From Streptosporangium canum (lineage in GTDB: Bacteria; Actinomycetota; Actinomycetes; Streptosporangiales; Streptosporangiaceae): DNA of 64,000 nucleotides. Positions 1 to 8,648 of this stretch are shown piece after piece. Position 1 is the stretch's first letter. Each line of letters starts with the position of its first letter. The notes below the pieces were generated by a model. That model saw only the letters and a program-made list of their open reading frames with translations, was not told where the DNA came from and did not search any database. The stretch covers positions 1 through 64,000 of the forward strand of contig NZ_FOQY01000030.1 in the NCBI RefSeq assembly GCF_900113865.1, written 5' to 3'. The position numbers and the translations under genes are program-made.

Positions 1-407
1 GAGGCGACCCGCACGCCCAGCCGGTGCAAGGTGGGCAGCAGCTCGACGCTGGCGTCCAGGCCGGGGGCGCTCTCCAGCGCCAGCACCAGGGCGATCCTGC
101 CCTCGCCGAGGGCCTGGTCGATCTGGGCGCCGTCCAGGCAGAGCCGTACCGCGTCGGGGTTGCCCTCGGCCAGGGTGTGCGCGCACTCGATCATGCGCAG
201 GGTCTGCCGCAGCGCCCCCTCGGGCCGGTACTGGTCGTCGATGAAGACCGGCAGCGCCTGCACGTTCACCCCGCCCTCGTGGAGCTGGGGCAGCCAGCGC
301 TCACGGAAGAACGACGCCCACTGCCGCGGGGGTCGTGCCGTGACCGCCATCAGCAGGTCGTTGTGGGTGTCCGCGACGACGGCGCGGTGGTGGAGCTCAA
401 CGGACAC
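1..407 (-). CDS. Membrane dipeptidase (peptidase M19), 5' part; runs off the left edge
   Basis: About 135 N-terminal residues are visible from a GTG at 407, with a good GGAGG about 8 nt upstream; the gene continues beyond base 1. The zinc-binding HxD of the renal-dipeptidase family is at residues 15-17 (DTHNDLL), followed by the family-typical stretch GGVNVQALPVFID (45-57) and the candidate bridging glutamate E112 in ALES. M19 enzymes are zinc amidohydrolases that cleave dipeptides, often with a D-residue at the C-terminal side. There is no signal peptide, so it is probably cytoplasmic. It is divergent from an oligopeptide ABC transporter, and with the peptidoglycan-salvage genes to the right this suggests it trims peptides released from imported muropeptides (inference). 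The C-terminal half cannot be judged. Confidence 0.85.
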   Translation of the reverse strand, partial: MSVELHHRAVVADTHNDLLMAVTARPPRQWASFFRERWLPQLHEGGVNVQALPVFIDDQYRPEGALRQTLRMIECAHTLAEGNPDAVRLCLDGAQIDQALGEGRIALVLALESAPGLDASVELLPTLHRLGVRVA

Positions 408-714
408 GTGCCAGCCCTCCGATGCGTGATTACCGTGACGGTATGACAGGTCGGGGGTGGGGGAATTCGTCCGGTTTTCCTAAGAGCGGTGAGGTTGTTC
501 GTCCATTCGGCCAAGATCGCTTTTCCGGCCCGCGCTGCCGGGGCGATCGGGGCGGATCGGCGCGGAGGTGATACGGATGGCCGGCGGATGAACGATGAAG
601 GAAAGTTACAGGATCCTCACAACGCGTGGAGATTATTGACGCGACTCCTCGGCCGACCGTAGGGTCCGGACAACCCCGGGTTCCCGGCCTCGAAAGATCC
701 CCACGGAGCGGTTC
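408..714. promoter_or_regulatory. Divergent intergenic promoter region
   Basis: About 300 bp between the M19 gene and the transporter operon with no convincing gene. For the plus strand it holds a likely SigA-type promoter: TTGACG at 636-641, an 18-nt spacer, and TAGGGT at 660-665, about 50 nt before the start at 715. GAAAGTTAC at 601-609 matches the left half of the palindrome GAAAGTAACTTTC found upstream of nagZ (20675), so the salvage repressor may also act here (inference). No clear promoter was recognised for the minus-strand gene. Confidence 0.5.
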
Positions 715-2535
715 ATGAAGCGACTAGCAGCTGTAGCGGCATTGCTCGGCCTCGCCGCCGTCACGGCGTGCAGCGGCAGTACCGGAGACAAGCCCGCCGC
801 GGGCGGCGGCAGCGGCAGCGGCGGCGGTCTCTACACCACGATCGACGGCCTCAAGCCCGGCCTCGACGTCAACGGCCCGATCAACCCGTGGAACCCCAAG
901 GGCAATTCCTTCATCGGGCTCAACGCCATGCGGCTCGCCTGGTCGAAGAACCACCTGACCGACCCGAACCAGTTCTACCCGGGCATCGCGGAGAGCTGGG
1001 AGATCGCGCCGGACAACTCCTCGATCACGCTGCACCTGCACCCGGACAACAAGTGGTCCGACGGTAAGCCGGTCACCGCCGAGGACGTGAAGTTCTCCAT
1101 CGCCCTGGCCTACACGCAGGGCAGCACGGCCTTCGCGATCGACCCGGGCGCGGCGGGCGCGGCCTCCGAGGTCGAGGTGGTCGACGACAAGACCGTCAAG
1201 ATCACCCAGGACATGGACAACCCCAGCGTCACGTTCGTGCGCGGCGTCATGGACAGCTACATCGTCCCCCAGCACGTCTGGAGCAGCGTGCTGTCGGCCG
1301 ACTTCTGGGACAAGCTGAAGGCCGCCCGCGGCGAGGGGGCCGAGGCCGAGAAGGCCCGCGAGGAGATCACCGCGCTGTCGGAGAAGGTCCTCGCCTTCGC
1401 CCCGCCCAAGGACGTCTCGGCCGGCCCGTTCACGCTGGAGCGGATGAACCCGAGCGAGGCGCTGCTGGTCAAGAACAAGAACTTCTATAACGCCGCGAAC
1501 GTCGGGCCCGACCAGGTCAAGCTGCTCAACTACACCGGCAACGAGCAGATCTGGAACTACCTCATCGCCGGCAAGCTCGACAACGCGCCGTTCACCGCGG
1601 TGCCCGCCGACGTGATGAAGCGCATCAGCACCACCCCGGGCAACGGGGTGGTCAAGGGCTACTCGCCGGTGTCGCTGGGCATGGCCTTCAACCAGTCCAA
1701 GAAGCCCTACGACAACGTGCACGTGCGGCGCGGCCTGGCCTACCTGATCAACCGGGACGAGATCACCAAGATCGCCTCGCCGGAGGGCGGCACCCCGGCC
1801 GTCACCACCACCGGCATCCACCAGAAGCCCGCCGCGGAGTGGCTCGGCGCCGACCTCGCCGCGCTGGAGCCGTACAAGCTCGACGCGGCCAAGGCCGAGG
1901 AGGAGTTCAAGAAGGCGGGCCTGAAGAAGGACGGCGGCAAGTGGGCGCTGCCCGACGGCACGCCGTGGAAGTTCACCGTCAACGTTCCGGCGCCGTTCTC
2001 CGACTGGGTCTCCGGCGCCAAGGCGATCACCAGCCAGCTCGCCGAGGCGGGGATCGACGCCGAGGTCGTGACCACCGCCGACTACCCGCTGTATCTCAAG
2101 GAGCTCGCCGAGGGCAAGTATGACGTCGGGTTCTGGCTGATCGCGCTCGGCCCCGCGCCGTACAACATCTACCAGCGCCTCTACGGCGTCTCCAACGGCT
2201 GGTCCATCCTCGGCGGCAAGGTCAAGCACGCCGAGCCCGGCAAGGGCGGCAACTGGATGGGCGGCCCGGAGACCATCGAGGTCGACGGGGCCAAGGTCAA
2301 CCCGGGCGAGCTCACCGCACAGCTGAACTCCGCCTCCGGCGACGAGCAGAAGAAGATCATCGGCCAGCTCGCCAAGGCGGCCAACCAGGACCTGCCGGTG
2401 GTGCAGCTCTGGGACTACGTCAACACCCAGTTCGTCAACACCAACCGCTTCACCGGCTTCCCCGAGAACGACAGCGACCTGCTCCGCCAGCCCTCCGGCG
2501 TGTGGATCCAGCTCGGCATGGTCAAGAAGCAGTAA
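715..2535 (+). CDS. ABC transporter substrate-binding lipoprotein, family 5 (oligopeptide/dipeptide type)
   Basis: 606 aa. The N-terminus is a lipoprotein signal: K2-R3, a hydrophobic core and lipobox VTAC with the lipidated cysteine at 19, followed by a Gly/Ser-rich linker. The rest is an SBP_bac_5 (DppA/OppA-like) domain of usual length, with the early segment AESWEIAPDNSSITLHLH and the hinge-proximal YDVGFWLIALGPAP. It would be anchored outside the membrane to capture peptides or muropeptides for the permeases that follow. The start is set by ACGGAG just upstream and by the signal peptide. It is the first gene of a tightly packed operon (next gene 3 nt away). Specificity for muropeptides is inferred only from the neighbouring peptidoglycan-recycling genes; E. 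coli MppA is a precedent in the family. Confidence 0.9.
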   Translation: MKRLAAVAALLGLAAVTACSGSTGDKPAAGGGSGSGGGLYTTIDGLKPGLDVNGPINPWNPKGNSFIGLNAMRLAWSKNHLTDPNQFYPGIAESWEIAPDNSSITLHLHPDNKWSDGKPVTAEDVKFSIALAYTQGSTAFAIDPGAAGAASEVEVVDDKTVKITQDMDNPSVTFVRGVMDSYIVPQHVWSSVLSADFWDKLKAARGEGAEAEKAREEITALSEKVLAFAPPKDVSAGPFTLERMNPSEALLVKNKNFYNAANVGPDQVKLLNYTGNEQIWNYLIAGKLDNAPFTAVPADVMKRISTTPGNGVVKGYSPVSLGMAFNQSKKPYDNVHVRRGLAYLINRDEITKIASPEGGTPAVTTTGIHQKPAAEWLGADLAALEPYKLDAAKAEEEFKKAGLKKDGGKWALPDGTPWKFTVNVPAPFSDWVSGAKAITSQLAEAGIDAEVVTTADYPLYLKELAEGKYDVGFWLIALGPAPYNIYQRLYGVSNGWSILGGKVKHAEPGKGGNWMGGPETIEVDGAKVNPGELTAQLNSASGDEQKKIIGQLAKAANQDLPVVQLWDYVNTQFVNTNRFTGFPENDSDLLRQPSGVWIQLGMVKKQ

Positions 2536-2538
2536 CGC

Positions 2539-3546
2539 ATGACGATGTTCGCACGAAGGCTCGCGGGTCACCTGGCCCGCGGGCTCGTCATGATCCTGGT
2601 CGTCACCACGGTCAGCTTCTTCGTCATCAGAAGCGTCCCCGGCGACCCCATGGCCGCCCGGTACGAGAAGCTGGTCGAGCAGGGCATGTCCCCCGTCGCC
2701 GCGCAGCGGGCCGTCGAGGTCCTCTACGGCTTCGCGCCGACCGGCGGCCTGTGGCAGCAGTACGTCGACTACATGTCCGGCCTGCTCCGCCTGGACCTGG
2801 GCCAGTCGCTGATGGTGCCGGGCGTGGGCGTGTCGACCGTGCTGTTCTCGGCCGCCAAATGGACCGTTCTCCCCGTGCTGGCCGGCACGCTGCTGAGCTT
2901 CCTGGTCGGCGTCGTCATGGGGGTCTACGCCGCCATCAGGCGCTCGGGCAGGCTCGGCGACGTCCTGGCGATCTCCGGGTCGCTGCTGCACGGCGTCCCC
3001 CAGTACGTGCTCGCCCTGCTGCTGGGCGCCGTCTTCACGACGCTGCTCCCGATCCTGCCCACGAGCGGCACGGCGGACATCATGTTCGAGCCGGGCTTCA
3101 ACGCCGGATACATCGGCTCGCTCATCGAGTACGCCACGCTGCCGGTCCTCACCTACGCGCTCGCCTCCTACGGAGGCTGGATCCTGGCGATGAAGTCGAG
3201 CGTGGTCACCGTCCTCGGCGACGACTTCATCCTCGCCGCCGAGCTGCGCGGCATCAAGCGCGGCATCGTCTTCCGCTACGTGGCGCGCAACGCGATCCTG
3301 CCGCTGTTCACCATCCTGGCCCTCTCGCTGGGCATGCTGTTCGGCGGCGCGATCTTCATCGAGCGGATCTTCAACTACCCCGGCCTGGGGCTGATGCTCA
3401 TCGACGGCATCAACAACCGTGACTACGCCCTGATGGGCGGGGCGTTCCTGCTGATCACCGTGGCGATCATCGTCGCCAACATCGTGGCGGACCTGTTCTA
3501 CACCGTGATCGACCCGCGGGTGCGGAGCGGAGAGGGGGCCGCATGA
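2539..3546 (+). CDS. ABC transporter permease, DppB/OppB type
   Basis: 335 aa integral membrane protein with about six transmembrane segments. The first helix (residues about 10-29) leads into the family motif RSVPGDPM. The EAA loop that contacts the ATPase is seen in AAELRGIKRGIVFRYVARNA near residue 240. It starts 3 nt after the binding protein, and its stop overlaps the next start by 4 nt (ATGA), so translation is coupled. With the DppC-type partner it forms the translocation pore of a peptide importer. Confidence 0.92.
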   Translation: MTMFARRLAGHLARGLVMILVVTTVSFFVIRSVPGDPMAARYEKLVEQGMSPVAAQRAVEVLYGFAPTGGLWQQYVDYMSGLLRLDLGQSLMVPGVGVSTVLFSAAKWTVLPVLAGTLLSFLVGVVMGVYAAIRRSGRLGDVLAISGSLLHGVPQYVLALLLGAVFTTLLPILPTSGTADIMFEPGFNAGYIGSLIEYATLPVLTYALASYGGWILAMKSSVVTVLGDDFILAAELRGIKRGIVFRYVARNAILPLFTILALSLGMLFGGAIFIERIFNYPGLGLMLIDGINNRDYALMGGAFLLITVAIIVANIVADLFYTVIDPRVRSGEGAA

Positions 3547-4445
3547 CGGCACCGGTCATCGCGGCGGGCGGCGGTCGCGCGGCCCTGCGGCGCAACTTCT
3601 GGCGCGGCGTCTGGCGCGTGCTGAAGCGCAAGCCCAGCCGCATGCTCGGCATGGTCATCGTGCTGGGGTTCGCGTTCATGGGCGCCTTCGGGCCGATGTT
3701 CTATCCCGACCCGCTGCCCCGCGACACCGCCGCCCTGTACGCGCCGCCGAGCTGGGCACACCCCTTCGGCACCGACTTCGAGGGCACCGACGTGCTCTCG
3801 CTGCTGGTCACCGGATCGCGGTACGTCCTGCTGACCGCCCTGGTCACCGCGGTCATCACGGTGGTGCTCGGCGCCGCGATCGGGCTCTTCGCCGGGTTCC
3901 GGCGCGGGCGCTGGGACACCGTGCTCATGCGGATCACCGACATGAAGCTGACCATCCCCGGACTGCCGCTGCTGCTGGTGCTGTCGACCATCTGGAAGTT
4001 CACCAGCGCCCTGGAGATGGGCCTGGTGCTCGGCCTGCTCGGCTGGGGCGGCGTCGCCCGGGCCGTACGCTCGCAGACCCTGTCCCTGCGCGAGCGCGGC
4101 TTCATCGAGGCGGCGCGCGGGCTCGGCCTGTCCACGACGCACATCATCGGCAGGGAACTGCTGCCCAGCATGGCCCCCTTCATCGCGATGAACATGCTCA
4201 TCGCCGTCACCGGCGCCGTCTACGCGCAGGTGGGCCTGTTCTTCCTGGGCGTGCTGCCGTTCGAGGCCAACAACTGGGGCGTGATGCTCAACCTCGCCGT
4301 GTTCGGGGGCGGCGCGATGTCCTCGCCCGCCGCGCTGCCGTACCTCATGGCGCCGCTGCTGGCGATCCTGCTGCTCACCCTGGGCATCGTGCTCGTCGTC
4401 GACGCCATGGACGAGATCTTCAACCCCCGGTTGCGTGAGGAGTAA
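3543..4445 (+). CDS. ABC transporter permease, DppC/OppC type
   Basis: 300 aa. It has a cytoplasmic N-terminus (LKRKPSRMLG), then about six transmembrane helices with the conserved WAHPFGTDFEGTDVLS segment near residues 73-88 and the EAA motif in EAARGLGLSTTHIIGRELLP (about 189-208). The length and motif order match OppC/DppC proteins. Its ATG overlaps the stop of the preceding permease by 4 nt, and the ATPase gene follows after 3 nt, so the transporter is one transcription unit. Confidence 0.92.
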   Translation: MTAPVIAAGGGRAALRRNFWRGVWRVLKRKPSRMLGMVIVLGFAFMGAFGPMFYPDPLPRDTAALYAPPSWAHPFGTDFEGTDVLSLLVTGSRYVLLTALVTAVITVVLGAAIGLFAGFRRGRWDTVLMRITDMKLTIPGLPLLLVLSTIWKFTSALEMGLVLGLLGWGGVARAVRSQTLSLRERGFIEAARGLGLSTTHIIGRELLPSMAPFIAMNMLIAVTGAVYAQVGLFFLGVLPFEANNWGVMLNLAVFGGGAMSSPAALPYLMAPLLAILLLTLGIVLVVDAMDEIFNPRLREE

Positions 4446-4448
4446 CGG

Positions 4449-5543
4449 GTGTCTGTGACCCCTGAGAAGAAGGCGCCGGGAGTACGCGTCAGCGGCCTGT
4501 CGGTCGTCTACCGGACATCGGCCGGGGAGCTTCCCGCGATCTCCGGGATCGACCTGGACCTCGTGCCCGGGACGATCACCGGCGTGGTCGGCGAGTCCGG
4601 CTCCGGAAAGTCCACCCTGGCGCTGTCGCTGCTCAACGCCGTCCAGCCGCCCGGCAGGATCAGCGCGGGCAGCGTGGAGATCGACGGTCTCGGCGACGTG
4701 GTGAAGCTGAGGGGGGAGGAGCTGCGCAAGGCGCGAGGACGGCACATCGGATACGTCTTCCAGGCCGCCCAGAACTCCCTCAACCCCCTCAAGACGGTCG
4801 GCAAGCAACTGCTCGACCTGGGCCGCTCGCACGACGTGGCGGATCTGCGCGGGCTCGTCAGGGAGGCCAAGGACCTGCTCGGCCGGATGGGCATGGACGG
4901 CGCGCGCGTCCTCGACTCCCACCAGCACGAGCTGTCCGGCGGGATGCGCCAGCGGGTCGGCATCATGCTCGCGCTGGTGCTCAACGCCCACCTCGTCGTG
5001 CTGGACGAGCCCACGACCGCGCTCGACATGATCACTCAGGCGACGATCCTGCGGATCGTCCGCGAGGTCCACGAGGAACGCGGGCTCACCACGCTGGTCA
5101 TCACCCACGACCTCGGCGTGGTGGCCGAGGTCGCCGACCGGCTGGCCGTCATGTACGGCGGGCAGGTGGTGGAGCAGGGCCCGACCATGGAGGTGCTGGG
5201 CGCGCCCCGCCACCCCTACACCCAGGGCCTGCTGCGGGCCATCCCGCGCCTGGTGGGCGACATCGACGAGGCCACGGCCCTGCCGGGCCGACCGCCGACG
5301 CTGGGCACGATCCCGGAGCGGGGGTGCGTGTTCAGGGACCGGTGCGTCCTGCGCATGGACGTCTGCGAGACGGAGAAGCCGCCGGTCGTCTCCCTCGGCG
5401 CCTCGATCGCGCTCTGCCACGCGGTCGAGGCCGCCGCGGACCGGGACGGGCGGGCGGACATCCCGCGAGCGGGAGGGCTCCAGGAAGTCGTGGGAGCGCA
5501 GGGAGCCACCGGGGTACATGAAGTGCGGGGGGAGCAGCCGTGA
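4449..5543 (+). CDS. ABC transporter ATPase, DppD/OppD type
   Basis: 364 aa. Walker A GESGSGKST at 48-56, signature LSGGMRQRVGIM and Walker B LVVLDEPTTALD are all intact, followed by the switch histidine in VITHDLGV. The C-terminus has the oligopeptide-transporter extension (oligo_HPY) with the cysteine cluster in GCVFRDRCVLRMDVC. The GTG at 4449 lies 3 nt after the permease stop. The extreme C-terminal 30 residues are a low-complexity tail that ends in a 4-nt overlap with the second ATPase gene. Confidence 0.92.
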   Translation: MSVTPEKKAPGVRVSGLSVVYRTSAGELPAISGIDLDLVPGTITGVVGESGSGKSTLALSLLNAVQPPGRISAGSVEIDGLGDVVKLRGEELRKARGRHIGYVFQAAQNSLNPLKTVGKQLLDLGRSHDVADLRGLVREAKDLLGRMGMDGARVLDSHQHELSGGMRQRVGIMLALVLNAHLVVLDEPTTALDMITQATILRIVREVHEERGLTTLVITHDLGVVAEVADRLAVMYGGQVVEQGPTMEVLGAPRHPYTQGLLRAIPRLVGDIDEATALPGRPPTLGTIPERGCVFRDRCVLRMDVCETEKPPVVSLGASIALCHAVEAAADRDGRADIPRAGGLQEVVGAQGATGVHEVRGEQP

Positions 5544-6550
5544 TCACGGGGAAGAACATCACCAAGACCTTCAGGCAGCGGGGCGGCGTGCTCGCCGGCC
5601 GGGAGGTGAGGGCGCTGCGCGGCGTCGACTTCGCCATCGAGAAGGGCGGGGCGGCCTCGTTCATCGGTGAGTCCGGCTGCGGCAAGACGACGCTGGGACG
5701 GATCATCGCCGGTCTGGAGACCCACGACTCCGGCGAGATCACCATCGACGGCACCCCCATGTCGCCGCTCAAGCCCCGCCGCAGGGAGCCGTACTTCCGC
5801 CGGATCCAGCTCATCCACCAGGACCCGTACTCGGCGCTCAACCCGACCCGCACGATTCACCAGACGCTGAACGCGCCCCTGGCCCTGCGGGCCCGGCAGA
5901 CCCGTCGCCCCCAGTCATGGGTGGACGAGCGGGCCGAGGAACTGCTGGCGCTGGTCGGGCTCGACCCGGGCTACGTGCTGCCGCGCTATCCCCACCAGCT
6001 CTCCGGCGGGATGCGCCAGCGCGTCGTGATCGCCCGCGCGCTCACCGTGGACCCCGACATGCTCGTCGCCGACGAGGCCGTCTCCATGATCGACGTGTCG
6101 CTCCGGCTCGGCATCCTGGGGCTGCTGAAGGACCTGCGCGAGCGGCTCGGGGTGAGCGTGCTGTTCATCACCCACGACGTGGCGACCGCGCGCTACATCG
6201 GCGACGACGGCGAGCTCTACGTCATCTACCGGGGGCAGGTCGTCGAACGGGGACACGTGGAGACGATCATCTCCGACCCCGTCCACCCCTACACGCAGTC
6301 GCTGCTGTCGGCCATCCCGGTGCTGCACGGCCTGGAGCGGCCGGGGGAGCAGCCGGTGGTGCCGACCGAGGCGCTGGACGAGAGCCACCACGACGCGGGC
6401 TGCCTGTTCGCGCGGCGCTGCCCGTTCCGCACCGAGCGCTGCGTGGCCGAGCTCCCGGTGCTCGGCCACGCCGAGGGCACCCCTCAGGAGCACGCCTGCT
6501 TCCACCCTGAGCGCCGCAGCGTCGTCGCCACGCCCATCGGGCGGGGGTGA
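5540..6550 (+). CDS. ABC transporter ATPase, DppF/OppF type
   Basis: 336 aa, partner of the preceding ATPase. Walker A GESGCGKTT is near residue 41, the signature is LSGGMRQRVVIA, and the Walker B region reads MLVADEAVSMIDVSL, where EPxSALD is more usual; the catalytic Asp-Glu pair is kept. A C-terminal oligo_HPY segment carries cysteines in GCLFARRCPFRTERC. It overlaps both neighbours by 4 nt, the downstream gene being a GNAT acetyltransferase. The two ATPases, two permeases and the lipoprotein give a complete importer. Confidence 0.92.
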   Translation: MITGKNITKTFRQRGGVLAGREVRALRGVDFAIEKGGAASFIGESGCGKTTLGRIIAGLETHDSGEITIDGTPMSPLKPRRREPYFRRIQLIHQDPYSALNPTRTIHQTLNAPLALRARQTRRPQSWVDERAEELLALVGLDPGYVLPRYPHQLSGGMRQRVVIARALTVDPDMLVADEAVSMIDVSLRLGILGLLKDLRERLGVSVLFITHDVATARYIGDDGELYVIYRGQVVERGHVETIISDPVHPYTQSLLSAIPVLHGLERPGEQPVVPTEALDESHHDAGCLFARRCPFRTERCVAELPVLGHAEGTPQEHACFHPERRSVVATPIGRG

Positions 6551-7425
6551 CGGGCATGGGGGGAATCCGTGAGGCCGTCGCCGCCGACGCCGCCGCGATC
6601 GGCGAGGTCGCCGGGGCCGCGCTCGTCCTGGACGCCGCGGAGGCGCCGCGCCTGGTGGCCCGGCTCTCCGACCCGCCCCCGGACCGCCGCTGGACGGCAC
6701 TGGTGACGGGTGACCTCGACGCCGTGCTGTTCGCCTCGATGTCGACGCGTGACGGGTCCGTCGGGCACATCGACCTGCTGGCCGTGGATCCCGCCGCCCA
6801 GGGCCGGGGCCGCGGGCGCGCGCTGGTGGCCGCGGCCGAGGAGTGGCTGCGGGCCCAAGGGGCGGCCGAGGCCCGCTTCGCCGGCAACCCGCCCTGCTAC
6901 GCCTGGCCGGGCATCGACGTGCGCTCCACCGCGGCGGCCTGCCTGGCCGAGAGCCGGGGCTACGAGCGCTACAACGTCGCCTGGAACATGACCGCCGACC
7001 TCTCCGCCGACCTGTCCACCGAGGCCGATGTCCTACGGCTGGCGGACCGGGGCGTCACCGTGCGGGCGGCCGGCCCCGGCGACCGCGCCGCCGTGCTCGA
7101 CTTCGTCAGGGAGCAGTGGAACGAGAACTGGGCGTGGGAGGCGGAGCAGGCGAGCGGCTGCCACTACGCCTCCCGGGACGGGGAGATCCTCGGGTTCGCC
7201 GCCTGGGGGGCCAGGCCCGCCTGGTTCGGCCCGATGGGCACCGCCCCGGCCGCGCGGGGCCTCGGCGTCGGCCGGGTGCTGCTCCGCCGCTGCCTGGCCG
7301 AGCAGCGGGACGCGGGCCAGGCGAGCGCGCAGATCTCCTGGGTGGGGCCGCTCGGCTTCTACTCCCGGGCGGTCGGCGCGCACGCCGAGCGGGTCTTCTG
7401 GCTCTACCGCCGCGACCTGCGGTGA
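6547..7425 (+). CDS. Double-domain GNAT-family acetyltransferase
   Basis: 292 aa from a GTG that overlaps the ATPase stop (GTGA), with an alternative ATG at 6556. There are two GNAT folds. The first (about 1-140) has the acetyl-CoA loop VDPAAQGRGRGRALV. The second (about 165-290) has GTAPAARGLGVGRVLLRRCL. The substrate is unknown. Translational coupling to the peptide/muropeptide importer suggests it acetylates an imported amino sugar or peptide, or detoxifies one, but this is only inferred from position. It is the last gene of the six-gene operon and converges on namZ. Confidence 0.85.
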   Translation: MTGMGGIREAVAADAAAIGEVAGAALVLDAAEAPRLVARLSDPPPDRRWTALVTGDLDAVLFASMSTRDGSVGHIDLLAVDPAAQGRGRGRALVAAAEEWLRAQGAAEARFAGNPPCYAWPGIDVRSTAAACLAESRGYERYNVAWNMTADLSADLSTEADVLRLADRGVTVRAAGPGDRAAVLDFVREQWNENWAWEAEQASGCHYASRDGEILGFAAWGARPAWFGPMGTAPAARGLGVGRVLLRRCLAEQRDAGQASAQISWVGPLGFYSRAVGAHAERVFWLYRRDLR

Positions 7426-7435
7426 CGCTCTGATG

Positions 7436-8581
7436 TCACCGGTAGAGCAGCGTCCCGCCGTCCAGCCAGACCTCCGGATGGCCGGGAGGCGGGCACAGGT
7501 CCGCCGGGTCCTCACCGGCGTCCAGGCGGTGGCGGAGCGAGTCCGAGCCCCAGAGCAGGTCCGCGAAGTACGGCTCGCCGTTCTCGCCGCCGTGCCAGGC
7601 GAAGTCCTCCGGATGGAGCGTGCGCGCCAGGTGCAGCATCGACAGGGCGGTCAGCACGGGCCGGAAGGCCCGCCGGTCGTGCACGTGGAGCTGGACCCCC
7701 CGCACGGCCACGCCGGCGTGCTTGTGGAAGGTCGGGGTGAACCAGGTGTCGCGGAACCGCACGCCCGGCAGGCCCAGGCCGTTCAGCCCGGCGGCGAACC
7801 GGCCGTCGAGGTAGGGGGCGCCGATCAGCTCGAACGGCCTGGTGGTGCCGCGCCCCTCCGACAGGTTCGTGCCCTCGAACAGGCCGGTGCCCGGATAGAC
7901 CAGCGCGGTCTCCCCGGTGGGCATGTTCACCGAGGGCATCACCCAGGGCAGGCCGGTGGCCTCGAAGGGCATGTCGCGCCGCCAGCCCTCGGCGGTGATC
8001 ACCCGCAGGTCGGCGCCGATCGCGCGGTTGACGGAGAGGGCGAGCTCGCCCGCGGTGAGGCCGTGCCGCACCGGGACGGCCGCCCGGCCCACGAAGCTGG
8101 CGTACGCCGGGTCGAGCAGAGGACCCTCCGCGACGGTCCCGCCGAGGGGGTTGGGCCGGTCGAGTACGGCGAAGCGCAGCCCCAGCCGCGCGGCCGACGC
8201 GATGAGGTCGTGCATCGTCCAGACGTAGGTGTAGAAACGCGTGCCGATGTCGGAGATGTCGAAGACGAGGGTGTCGACCCCGGAGGACGCCACGAGGTCG
8301 TCCAGCGCGCGGCCGTCCTTGTCGTAGGTGTCGAAGACCGGCAGCCCGGTCGACGGGTCCAGACCTTCCCGCTCGCCGGAGCCCGCCTGCGCGGTGCCGC
8401 GCATCCCGTGCTCGGGACTGAACAGTGCCGTCAGCGGCACTCCCGCCGAGCGCAGCGCCGTGGCGCCGGGCGTCAGGTCGGGCAGGACGCCGGTCGGGTT
8501 GGTGATCAGGCCGATCCGGTCGCCCTTGAGGAGTCCGGGATCGGCGGCCAGCCGCTCGATTCCGGTGCGTACGTAAGACAT
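7436..8581 (-). CDS. namZ: Exo-beta-N-acetylmuramidase NamZ (DUF1343 family)
   Basis: 381 aa from the ATG at 8581; an in-frame extension to 8677 would run through the murQ promoter and is unlikely. Family hallmarks include RIGLITNPTGV, FSPEHGMRG, DTLVFDISDIGTRFYTY and DRPNPLGG. In Bacillus subtilis the DUF1343 protein YbbC (NamZ) is an exo-lytic muramidase releasing MurNAc from non-reducing ends of peptidoglycan fragments. No signal peptide is visible here, so this copy appears cytoplasmic, unlike the exported Bacillus enzyme. It is divergent from murQ across a short AT-rich promoter region. Confidence 0.88.
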   Translation of the reverse strand: MSYVRTGIERLAADPGLLKGDRIGLITNPTGVLPDLTPGATALRSAGVPLTALFSPEHGMRGTAQAGSGEREGLDPSTGLPVFDTYDKDGRALDDLVASSGVDTLVFDISDIGTRFYTYVWTMHDLIASAARLGLRFAVLDRPNPLGGTVAEGPLLDPAYASFVGRAAVPVRHGLTAGELALSVNRAIGADLRVITAEGWRRDMPFEATGLPWVMPSVNMPTGETALVYPGTGLFEGTNLSEGRGTTRPFELIGAPYLDGRFAAGLNGLGLPGVRFRDTWFTPTFHKHAGVAVRGVQLHVHDRRAFRPVLTALSMLHLARTLHPEDFAWHGGENGEPYFADLLWGSDSLRHRLDAGEDPADLCPPPGHPEVWLDGGTLLYR

Positions 8582-8648
8582 GGCTCCATTGTCCGAAGAA
8601 AATTTGCATAATAGAAGTAGGGGATGAAAATTAGCGACATGGGGCGAC
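8582..8648. promoter_or_regulatory. Divergent namZ/murQ promoter region
   Basis: 67 bp, clearly more AT-rich than its surroundings, shared by two divergent salvage genes. On the minus strand TATTAT (8608-8613) could be a -10 for namZ, and on the plus strand CATAAT (8607-8612) could serve murQ, but neither has a good -35 at normal spacing. GAAGAAAATTTGC at 8595-8607 weakly resembles the nagZ palindrome GAAAGTAACTTTC (8 of 13 identical), a possible MurR site. Confidence 0.4.

Noticed and set aside
724..3552. A 942-codon open frame antisense to the transporter genes
   Set aside because: It is the mirror of strong coding sequence on the plus strand. Its His/Gln/Arg/Asp-rich product without domains is the usual GC-bias artefact.
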